Source of the DNA: Acanthacorydalis orientalis
Lineage: Eukaryota; Arthropoda; Insecta; Megaloptera; Corydalidae
DNA length: 64,000 nt
NCBI GenBank assembly: GCA_034766995.1
Contig: CM068315.1
Location: 20,793,844-20,857,843, forward strand
Direction: 5' to 3'
Part shown: positions 55,241 to 64,000 of the stretch, piece by piece
Position numbering within the stretch: position 1 is the first letter of the stretch
Layout of the letters: every line of letters begins with the position of its first letter
Program-made: the position numbers and the translations under genes
The notes under the pieces: generated by a model
What the model saw: the letters and a program-made list of their open reading frames with translations, nothing else
The model's database searches: none
What the model was told of the DNA's origin: nothing

Positions 55241-56067
55241 CCAGAGTCGTTTGATAAGTAAAGTAAAAAATAATTTAAACACCTTCTTTTTAGAGAAAAA
55301 TAATTTTATTTCTCAACACAGTCTCCTGAGTGCTGCGCACTTGGTCTACCGAGTTTACAATTTTTTCATGCCGTCGAAAAAGTAGCTTTCCTTAAAGTCT
55401 CAAAAATACGCATTGATGGTAGAAATGACATCTTTATTCAATGAGAATTTAATCTCAAGAATTTATACCAAGCCACATTTTCAAGTTTGAGAAGAGGAAG
55501 ATGTCGCACGGGGGCAAGTCTGTTGAATAGGGTGGATGAAGAATTTATTTTGAAGGCTAATTCGTGCAATTTTCCCATTACGAAGGTCACTTTACGAGAC
55601 GGCGCGTTATCTGGTGAAAAAGCACTTCTTTGTGCGAAAATCTTGACCGTTTTTATTAGAGATCTTCTCTCAAACGCTCCCATAATGTTGCATAATAGGC
55701 TCTTGTTATCATTTTTCTTTTCGTTAAGTAGTCGATCAGGATAATTCCTTGAGAATCCCAAGAAACAGTACCCATCATCTTCCCAGCCAAAACGGTATTC
55801 TCCTTCTTCGCCGCACTAACACTAGACGTTGTCCACTGCTTTGACTGCTACTGTGACTCAGGTGTGTTGTGGATCTGTTTTTTTCAATTTTTGGGCCATA
55901 TACTACAATGCTCATTTCAAAAATTTGTAGAACATGAACAACACTTAACTTCTGGCTGAAATTTCGCTTATGCTAGTTTGAAAAGTGACACTTGATAGCC
56001 ATAACTATCTAATGAATGGTGACGCCGTCTCATAGATATTTACCATACTTATCAGACGAGCCTCGTG
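55241..56067 (-). mobile_element. Irritans-like mariner, deleted copy (family D, copy 2)
   Basis: The left end is CCAGAGTCGTTTGATAAGTA after TA. The complement of the right end contains CGTCTGATAAGTATGG. It is a relative of the 25.0-kb copy but about 400 bp shorter, missing much of the N-terminal coding region. Confidence 0.78.
55440..55860 (-). pseudogene. Mariner transposase, catalytic-part relic
   Basis: The reverse strand gives FSRNYPDRLLNEKKNDNKSL, an acidic/basic segment before SPDNAPSRKVTFVMGKLHEL (second Asp), then a shifted STLFNRLAP. The Asp at the third site is lost to frame decay. The first Asp region is missing. Overall order and words match the 25-kb copy. Confidence 0.72.
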
Positions 56068-56089
56068 TGTATATATATATATATAACGA

Positions 56090-57040
56090 TTTTGATTTTT
56101 CTTCTTTATTAATAATGAATATCTTCATTTACGAGCTACTGTTAATTAGTAGTATATTATACTCACTCTATTATAAAAATACTTGTATTCTTACATAACA
56201 ATGAAATTGTTTTGTAATGAAATATTTCTTTGTGAGATATTAGATATAAGAAATGATTAAAAATAAACTTGTTTGGGTTACCAAGTACGGTAGTAAGAGT
56301 TGCAGTAATGAATAAAAGTTTCATTTTTACTTATTCTCTTCCTTAATCTATTCTTGAAGTTATTTATTCAAGAATGTTATGGATTCGGCAGGCAGAATTA
56401 TAGTTATTTCTAAGTTCGGGCACCTCTATGAAATAACGAAAATTCAACTATCCTGTTTTCATAATTGCTTTTTTTAATTTCAAGTGTATTATTTTTCTTT
56501 TGATAAAAAAGGGAATAAAACATTTATTCTTTCTTTTATTTTTACTTTTCCTATTGGGAACTATCTGGATGTTTTACAGATTATAATATACAAGTTAAAC
56601 GTAGGAGTGTTCTTTTTCCTACTTTTTTCCATTAATGTTCTCCAATTATTTCTCCTGAAATATTAATTTGTAATCTCTGTTTAAAATGCTGTCTTTGAAT
56701 TTATTCAATATGCTACTTTTTATAATGATATACGGATCTCATACGATTCCAAAAGCTTAAATAATATTGATATCTTTTTAGTTAATTATATTACAATATT
56801 TCAATAGAAAAACAATCAAATATCAGTTGTAAAATTACTTTTTCTAAAGGTCACAACAAACAAAATAGTCAATTAAATCTGTTGTTATAAATTTCGCACC
56901 CTAAAAGAACGAATAACGAGCATAAAAAATTCGAACTGGCGCATTTCTTTCTTTTGCAACAATGAAGACAAACACAAAATATTGTTTGATAACCATTAAA
57001 GTAGATTAATACCTTCTTCGAAAGTTAAATATTTGTATGC
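56090..57040. other. AT-rich non-coding stretch
   Basis: A GTTATTTC...GAAATAAC inverted pair near 56,403-56,438 surrounds a GC patch (GTTCGGGCACC). Nothing else is supported. Confidence 0.35.
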
Positions 57041-57054
57041 ACCTTATCGTTCTG

Positions 57055-57125
57055 AAAATGATGGAATCAAAAATGATTAATAATCGATTATTGAATATTT
57101 CTGATTAGATTTTATTTTAGTTTGT
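57055..57125. repeat. Palindromic MITE family, half copy h
   Basis: In complement: ATCAGAAATATTCAATAATC, GATTATTAATCATTTTTGAT. It has the same box order as the other arms. Confidence 0.65.
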
Positions 57126-57149
57126 GTGGCGAGCAAAAAATTAATTTGT

Positions 57150-57610
57150 AGAAGCGAATTAAATTACAGTGATGGATTATATTATGAATAAATATAAAAT
57201 GAAAGAAAACTAATAAAATATACATTTATAAATATTTTAATTTTTTAATTGTGTTTGTCTGATAGATAGATAATCGTGTTATTGTTAGAAAAATCGCAAT
57301 TACTGTTAAGAGTTATATAGACAAAAACCACGGTTTGCGTTCTTAATTGGTACTAAAGAAGACTGACTCAAATCCTAATAATCTGTTACATACATAATAT
57401 TTCTATAGGACTTATTTTAATTTGTTTCATCTAAATAAATACTATATATCATGAAGGCTATGAAATTTGAGCCAAATTGAAATGCATAATGATTAGAATT
57501 TTAAAAATTCATTGTAATAAATAAAATTAGTCAAGTAAAACTATTATGTAATTTATTTGTACATTAAATGCATATGTTAAATATTTTAAATTCTGATCTG
57601 GAAGATGAAT
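57150..57610. other. AT-rich non-coding stretch
   Basis: Nothing recognisable; it may include the unseen 3' end of the Tigger-like relic. Confidence 0.35.
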
Positions 57611-57629
57611 CGGTGTCCATTGCTGTCGA

Positions 57630-57930
57630 CTGAACTTGGTTAATTAAAAATTTATCTAAAGCTGTTGAATTCTCACAGCTTTTTTTTCTCGATAGATTTG
57701 TTTGTAATAATTTAAGACACACACAGTTTTTGCTATTTTTAAACTTCGTTGTTCATGAGGATTATTAGCTAAAAAAATAACCATTACCTCTGATAATAAT
57801 TGCATTGCTTTCGAAATACGACTAGTGGATACTTTTCTTTCTTCTGGTATTACGTCATCTGTATCAGTCTCATCAATCACAAGTTTTAAATCCAAATAAA
57901 CTTTTTTATACGTTTTATTTCCACTCATTG
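57630..57930 (-). pseudogene. Tigger-like transposase C-terminal relic
   Basis: The reverse frame has a Met near 57,926 (MSGNKTYKKVYLDLKL). It continues through an acidic stretch (DETDTDDVIPEERK) to ISKAMQLLSEVMVIFLANNP, HEQRSLKIAKTVCVLNYYKQ and IYREKKAVRIQQL. The last part aligns by eye with the end of the 21.9-kb Tigger-type protein (IALTKELEDLFIENDPNIER). I read it as another acidic Tigger C terminus. A small host protein is an alternative, and no TIRs were found. Confidence 0.45.
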
Positions 57931-58039
57931 TTATGCTTTGAATTAAACACACTTTATTAAGTACCAAAATACAAAAAAAATAACAAAACTGATTTAGATT
58001 AATAACTTTGATGAACTGATTAATCTTTCGCAATAAAGA

Positions 58040-58920
58040 TGAAAATATAAATTAAATGGGAAATTACTAAAACAATGAAAAAATAAAGAGGAAATTACCG
58101 AAAAAATAAAAAAAATTCCTAACGACCTAACTTTGAAGTGACGCAAACCTATGTTTTGGTATATATATATATTCTTTTTTATTAAAAAATGTGCTAGATT
58201 TCATTTAAAAAAATAGATAAAGATAAAATAATCTATAGTAACCTTTAAAAATTCCTAATCCCTTCAAAATAAAATTAATAATTATAACGTAAATGAAGAA
58301 ATTTCAGGATTCCTGTACCATCTACACATGTGTGTGTTTAAGTGTGTGTGCACGTGTGTTTGTGTATATGAATAATTTTGAATGTGTTACCATAGAAGCT
58401 CGCAAATACGTAGATTCTGTCCATACGTGTATATAATGTACTGTAAACACGTTATTAATTCAATACATCAACGTAGAATCTACATTAGCACCTCTCATAT
58501 ATAGTTGAGATCTTTGTCATATAAACTTCACGTATAGATTTTGACATATTGTGGGAAATCACGTACGGTATTGAACATTACATGTATATACATATATTGT
58601 GCTTAATCATTTTCGGAAACAGGGCCGGAATTCAAAATTAGTCATAGAACGTATTATAAAATTAATTCATTTTGTAGTACTAATCATCATTAATTGTTCT
58701 TTAGGACTTTTTTGGTAGCTAATCCTCTTATATAACTGTCTTCATTATAGGCCTTTTGCTATTTAATGACAGAAAATTAAAGTTTACTCTCGTCTGGGTT
58801 TTTTTTGCCAAGGCTGGTGTATTTATTGAATTAAAATAAAAGTCAAACATATATACCAACATATTTTCCCATTCGTTAAGTATTCTCTAATTGAATATTT
58901 ATTTTCACTACACAATATAC
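58040..58920. other. AT-rich non-coding stretch
   Basis: A TG/CACGTG-rich patch near 58,325-58,370. Nothing else is supported. Confidence 0.4.
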
Positions 58921-58924
58921 ATAC

Positions 58925-58925
58925 T

Positions 58926-58979
<54 letters not shown>

Positions 58980-58980
58980 G
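58925..58980. repeat. (CA)n-(TA)n microsatellite
   Basis: A CA run passes into TA. Confidence 0.95.
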
Positions 58981-59049
58981 TACATGTATATGTGAGTGTG
59001 TGTATGACATACACATATAGGTGATATACCTATCTCCTATATACATATA

Positions 59050-59237
59050 GATGATTTAATTTAAGCTTCCGCATGAAAGTATTCATAAAAATCATATTAT
59101 TTTTTATTAAGAAATTTAGTTCAATTGTATTTTAATATTAAATTGAACTAACATATTAAATAAAAAATAACACGATTTTTTTTACTTTTTGAGATATTTT
59201 TTAATACATTCATATGGAATCCTAAATTGAATCAGTC
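59050..59237. mobile_element. Hairpin MITE, copy 2
   Basis: A 188-bp relative of the 490-686 element. It starts GATGATTTAATTTAAGCTTC and ends ATCCTAAATTGAATCAGTC. TA lies on both sides, and the arms are largely complementary. It lies 70 bp from a CA/TA microsatellite and is followed by TATATACACAC. Confidence 0.8.
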
Positions 59238-59430
59238 TATATATACACACATCCATACGTAAATAACATACATTTTTATGCAACACATCATCACTGTATG
59301 TATTTGTTTATGATACAAGATATATTTTTATCAAAAAAAAATTACAGACACTCCTCCAGTTCCGTAGGTGGATCGTTTCAAAGAATATTTTGTAAATTAA
59401 AACATACGTATGTCGGATCACACTCTACAC

Positions 59431-60379
59431 CAGTGTTTCTCAAGCTATTTTCCGTGAAAAGTGAATATGTGTTACATGAAAAGTTGTCGAAATGAATGAG
59501 CTTGGAATGGTTTTGAACGTCGCGACAGTCTGAGATCTTGAATTTTGTATCTGGCAAATATTTTTACACAGTGCAATGAAATTAACTTATCATTACAATG
59601 AAAGAATATTACAATTTTTAATACAAGAAATAAAATTTCATCTTTTGATAGAAAGTCATAATTCTGGATTGAAATAAATTCTAAATTAGTTGAAGAAGTT
59701 TTTAACGTAGTTATAGAACACTTGCACGATTGACAATCAAACCTTTTGCAATATTTTTCAAAATCCAGTGAGAATAATTCCTGGGTTCGGAATCCATTTG
59801 CAGTGACAGCTAATTCAGCAGGCTTCAGCGCAAATAATTATGAAAATATAATTGACTTAATTAGTGACTCTGATTTAAAACAAAAATACGAGGAACTTCC
59901 ATTAAATAATTTCTGAACAAATTTGACAGAAGAACACACCAGCGTGTCAAAAGTAGGTATTCTTGTTTTACTTCCTTTTACAACAATATATTTATCCGAG
60001 ACAGGATTTTTATATTATGCTGCAACCAAATCAAAGTCCAGGATCAGACTCGATGCCACATTAGATATGAGAATTAACTTTCTAATTATTGTGCCTGATA
60101 TCAAAAGAGTTGATAATTAACAAGACCCAAAAACATCAAAGTCATTAAGAAAACAATTTTACAATATATGTACGATAATTTGTTTTATTATTTGTATGTG
60201 TTTTGTTTTAAATAATTAACATTTGAAAATACATGTTTCTTTTGTTCTTAACGCCTAGATTTACTTAATTATTTTATTCATTATTTATATCTACCTACCC
60301 TACAAAATAACTGAAGTGTTCTGTTAAAATTTAAAGATTTGTGAAGTTTTCCGTCTCAGGAAAAGTTTGGGAAATGCTG
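59431..60379 (+). mobile_element. Short hAT derivative with 8-bp target duplication
   Basis: The left end is CAGTGTTTCTCAAGCTATTT; the complement of the right end is CAGCATTTCCCAAACTTTTC. The flanks are CTCTACAC (59,423-59,430) and ATCTACAC (60,380-60,387), 7 of 8 identical. That is the length and form expected for hAT. At 949 bp it encodes only the C-terminal part of the transposase. It is the same family as the split copy at 39,919-42,171. Confidence 0.9.
59640..60120 (+). pseudogene. hAT (ZBED5/Charlie-like) transposase, C-terminal domain
   Basis: Pieces read IEINSKLVEEVFNVVIEHLH, a stop, NNSWVRNPFAVTANSAGFSA, ENIIDLISDSDLKQKYEELP, LNNF, a stop (usual Trp), then LTEEHTSVSKVGILVLLPFT, TIYLSETGFLYYAATKSKSR and IRLDATLDMRI. 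This is the conserved NPF....E....L..D..LK..F...L..FW and LLPF.TTYLCE.GFS..T.IK.K.R.RL end of ZBED5-type hAT proteins, the dimerisation domain. The final stop is at 60,118. Confidence 0.88.
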
Positions 60380-60439
60380 ATCTACACTAGTGTTATGTAC
60401 ATATTTGAAGCCGATTTTTCTTTAATGCACCATTAACTG

Positions 60440-61907
60440 TTGAATAAAAATCGGTCTACGTGCTAACAACAATTGATAAGGAGGAAGATATCGAAGATTT
60501 CTACCAAGAAGTAGAAAAACTCAACGATAAATGAAACTGCTACTACAAAGTTATAATGGGAATTATGACGCAAAGACTGGAGGGAGACAAGAAAACGATA
60601 ATATAGTTGGAAAATTTGACTTCGGAATAAGGAATGAAAAGGAAATTATCTAATTGAATTTTCGGAAAGCGTGGGGTTATATGTAATTAACTCCTTCTTT
60701 AAGAAAAATACCAAAAGGAAATGGACATGAAAAGGTCCCAATAATATCAAAAATGAAATAGACTACATCTTGGTAAATTGTTCCGTACTGAACAGATTTA
60801 ATTCTGCAGGCGGTAATCGGATAGTAATAAGCAGGGTATACATAAACGAATGACTGGAAAACTCTTTAAAACTACAAACAAGAGTATAAATATTGAAACC
60901 CTAAAAGAAAGATACTAAATATCAGTGGACTTGTAGGCTATGAAAAGGCTTTCGACTCTATTTCTACATCATCGGTCATATCTGTATTACAAAACTAGGG
61001 CATAGAGGACACATAAATCGAGTTGCTAGATAACATCTACATGAATGCAATCTTGACGATGAAACTACAGGAAGAAACAAAAAAGTTAAAAATCAAAAAT
61101 GGTATAAAACAGGGAGATGCAATTTCACCGAGATTATTTACTACAGATTTAGAATAAGTTTTCAAATCGCACTATGGGAGGACAAAAGAATCGAAATAAA
61201 AGGAGAAAAATTAAGTTACCTCCGGTTTGCTTATGAAATTGTTATCTTTGCATGTACTCTGGAAGAGCTACAAAAGAGGATAAAAAAATTAGATGATGCC
61301 AGTCAAAAAATTGACAAAATAAAAGGAACATAAATAGAAGAAGTTACGAAGTATGTTTATTTAGGTCAATTTATCAACAAGATGGATTATGCATTGAATA
61401 AATATACAGGAGAATAAAAATGGGACTGAGTTCATTTGGACGAAACGCTTCGATATTTAAATCAATTATCCCACTCTGTTCGAACAAAAAAATATTCTTA
61501 ATCAATTTATACGACCAGTCCTTACCTACAGCAGCGAAGCGTGGGTACTTTACACCAAAATCATTAAGTATGGAAATATCCGTGCTATGAATAACAAGAA
61601 GAGATAGAAAAAGAATAGATTGGATACGAAAACAAACAGAAGTTAGAGATTTAATAAAAAGAGTAAAGAGTCTGAAATGGAAATGGGTGGGACATGTTGC
61701 AAGAGAAGAAGACAACCGATGCGTAACAGAAATTATTAAGTAGGAACCAAGGAATATAAAAAGATCAAGAAAGAGACCAATGAACAGGTTAGATATGGAC
61801 ATATTTTTTTTATTAAAAATTAGTGAAAAAGAGAGGCATTCTATCGTACAAATGGAAAATCATGGAGGAGGCCTTTATTCATTAATGGGTTGACAGAGGC
61901 CGGTGAT

Positions 61908-61910
<3 letters not shown>
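60440..61910 (+). mobile_element. RTE-clade non-LTR retrotransposon, 5'-truncated
   Basis: About 1.47 kb holding the end of the endonuclease domain and part of the reverse transcriptase. The 3' end has GGTTGACAGAGGCCGGTGAT and runs directly into a TA array. It lacks the TGATGATAAT tail units seen at 34.7 kb. Related to the 34.0-kb fragment. Confidence 0.82.
60465..61880 (+). pseudogene. RTE endonuclease-reverse transcriptase relic
   Basis: Endonuclease words come first: EEDIEDFYQEVEKLNDK, IMGNYDAKTG (usual GDFNAKIG), then NSFFKKNTKRKWT, stop, KGPNNIKNEIDYILVN. Reverse transcriptase follows: YEKAFDSI, VLQN, GIEDT, LLDNIYMNAILTMKLQEET, NGIKQGDAISPRLFTTDLE. The catalytic FADD site reads LRFAYEIVIFA, so both Asp are gone. 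After it come KYVYLGQFINK, TYSSEAWVLYTKI and WVGHVAREEDNRCVTEIIK. Many stops and shifts. Confidence 0.85.

Positions 61911-61940
<30 letters not shown>
61908..61940. repeat. (TA)n array at RTE 3' end
   Basis: TA run starting at the retrotransposon terminus. Confidence 0.96.
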
Positions 61941-61944
61941 GTAG

Positions 61945-62785
61945 TTGTTAATTTTTTTAGAATATCATGTTCGATTAATTTCAATAATTATAAAAGAAGG
62001 TTTTAAGAGTTTATCTTTTAGTGAAGCGCATCATCTCTTATCATTACTATTTTTTATTAAAGTATCAATAACAAAATCGCAGACTCCTATTTACCATTCT
62101 ATCTCGTAAATAACATTTATTCTTTTATGAAAAATGGCTCACTTCTGTATTTTATGTTAAGAGTTTTGGTCTAAAGAATCATTTTAAAAGTAATTATTTA
62201 TTTAAGTAACAATTAACAAATAAAATAAATCCAATTGTAATAATAAATACAAGAACATAAATTTTACCCAAAGATGTTCTATTTATGTTGTTTGATTTCT
62301 GAATTTCGGCTTTAAATTCTATATAATTAATATTTATTTTTTCATACAATAATCATTTTCTAAACATATTTTTTATAGAATTCATAAACAAATTTGTTAT
62401 TTTCGAAAATTTATATGTGTGTGTGTCATTTTCAAATTCCTTTCCAAATTCCACTTTTAAATAACTGTATTTTACAATTTTGAAAGTTCGCTTTGTTTTT
62501 TGCAAAATTTTATATTTGGAGCTTATTTTGTAGCCATAATTGACTATGATATTCGGGAAAAGTTTGACATAATGTAGAAAGATGGTAGAAATATCCTTAT
62601 AAACTGCTGTAGAGAGTGATTCATATTTTCCTACTCACTCTAAAACTGTTTATTATCTAATTGATTAACAACTGATACAAGATTGTGAGAAACTGAAACC
62701 AAACGAATATATATTTTTCTAATATTTTCAGTTAATGGTCAACTTTAATTTTATCAATGATTTTTTTCTCTCCCCAAAAACCATA
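61945..62785. other. AT-rich non-coding stretch
   Basis: No supportable signal. Confidence 0.4.
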
Positions 62786-62789
62786 AAAG

Positions 62790-63030
62790 CATTTCTGATC
62801 GAAAGTTTTCAATAACTATTTATTGATCATTTTTAATTATTGTTTAAGGACATTTTAATAGCGAAGCCATCATCCTCAAAGTGATAATATACAGAGAAAT
62901 CTCTGCATTTTAGAGCTCTGAGAATTATGGCATTGCCATCAAATGGTGCTTCATCAACAATAAAAAATTTAATAATCATTTATTCATCATTTTGAACGGA
63001 AAATTTGTTTGATTATGACATGAGTGAAAA
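62790..63030. repeat. Palindromic MITE family, full copy i
   Basis: The left arm (TTTCTGATCGAAAGTTTTCA, TTATTGATCATTTTTAATTA, AGCGAAGCCATCATCCTCAA) is matched in inverse by the right arm (TTATGGCATTGCCATC, AATCATTTATTCATCATTTT). The spacer has its own short stem, GAGAAATCTC. Confidence 0.7.
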
Positions 63031-63269
63031 ACTGTAGGTATTGTATGTATATATATTTATATATATATACACATTGAGACTCCGAATATATATTTAATAC
63101 CACACATGAATACACTTCATAATATTCTTACAGATCATATTTGTAAAGAATATTTAATCTTAATACCATTTGATATAAAAATAATTAATTGTTCGTTCCT
63201 GATGTAAAAATGATCGTTAAATAATATTGAAGTCATTTAATCTGTGAGATATAACTCAATTCAAAGTGG

Positions 63270-63270
63270 T

Positions 63271-63341
<71 letters not shown>
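63270..63341. repeat. (TA)n array
   Basis: A TA run with two TG breaks. Confidence 0.97.
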
Positions 63342-63409
63342 TACAGTCTTGTCGAAAAGTCTTTCTAATAAATATTTTTAAATTTTTATGCTCGTGTAAA
63401 TATTTTGTA

Positions 63410-63895
63410 TTAGGTTGATAGAAAATTATTTTTCTATCTAGTTTATGACCCTCACATTCACGTTATTTTTTAATTTATGTATTTTTAATTGGTCTAGAAC
63501 TATTAGGTGACTAACGCCTATCTTTTGTGTAAGCTCTTTAATTGTTGTGCGTGGTTCTGATTCAACTAACGCCATCAGTTAGTCGTTATGAAATTAAGAA
63601 GATTGACCGTCATCATCTTCATCATCAAGGTTCTTGTCCTCAACACGAAATCTTTGGAACCACCATTGCATCGTACGTTTCTTAACAGTAGTTCATTTTA
63701 TTTTCCATCTTTAATTCAATAGCCCAATTCAAAGCAAAATTAATAATAAAACGAAAGTTTATATTACAAAAATACAGACCGAAAAATGCACTGTAAAATT
63801 ATATTTACATGAATACGGTGAAATGACACTTTCATTGAAAAAAGTAAGGCTAGAATTCAGAAAACAAAAACCGCATTATTTTCCTGCTAACCGAA
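63410..63895 (-). mobile_element. Cecropia-like mariner, deletion derivative (copy 9)
   Basis: TA-flanked, 486 bp. The left end is TTAGGTTGATAGAAAATTAT; the right end finishes CCTGCTAACCGAA. The reverse strand keeps helix-turn-helix words and the shared junction to the 3' tail, with a further internal loss. Confidence 0.85.
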
Positions 63896-64000
63896 TATTA
63901 TAACAATTCTATTTTCGTTCGTACCTAACTTATAATAAGGGTAACGTATTACAGTTAAAGATAACATGATATCAGTATAGGAATAGCAGTATGTGTTGTC

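Overview
This window looks like arthropod, most likely insect, nuclear DNA. The evidence is the base composition (by eye about three quarters A+T), more than two dozen long (TA)n arrays, and many insect-type transposons. These include mariner elements of several lineages, hAT, Tigger/pogo, piggyBac-like, Mutator-like, RTE and jockey-like relics. The species cannot be fixed from the sequence. I found no host protein-coding exon, tRNA or rRNA that I would defend. There is no bacterial-type operon, CRISPR array or phage.

Layout. 0-11 kb: a hairpin MITE inside a CT/TA microsatellite, a GC-richer unique island, a hAT-like terminus, a degenerate repeated tract, a deleted mariner, a second island, a 965-bp element with 23-bp inverted ends and an ACT target duplication, a piggyBac-like relic and a hAT C-terminal relic. 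11-20 kb: short mariners, a palindromic MITE, an internally deleted mariner (14.4-15.3 kb), an unidentified coding-looking tract (15.65-16.06 kb), paired hairpins, a decayed mariner (17.6-18.9 kb) and an island. 20-36 kb: two Tigger/pogo-like short elements, a reverse-strand mariner (25.0-26.3 kb), islands, several short mariners, the sister copy of the 14.4-kb mariner (32.9-33.8 kb), an RTE 3' end and large TA arrays. 36-48 kb: an island, a hAT derivative split by a mariner (39.9-42.2 kb), a short mariner, the best-preserved mariner of the window (44.4-45.7 kb) and a chimeric mariner (45.8-46.9 kb). 48-64 kb: a short mariner, an island, a mariner abutting a jockey-like fragment, a Mutator-like relic with an odd GC-rich hairpin, a reverse-strand mariner, a Tigger-like C terminus, a second hairpin MITE, a second hAT derivative with a target duplication, an RTE relic and a last short mariner.

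The window therefore reads as a gene desert or very long intron made of layered transposons. About nine GC-richer, non-repetitive islands lie between them and could be regulatory DNA or unannotated exons. Nothing forms a new multi-gene system. The more unusual signals are structural: paired deletion derivatives of one mariner, MITE families including a dispersed nine-copy one, microsatellites growing at transposon ends, nested insertions and a GC-rich hairpin. Every transposase copy carries at least one visible lesion. The least damaged, at 44,577-45,623, has two in-frame stops and keeps its DDD triad.
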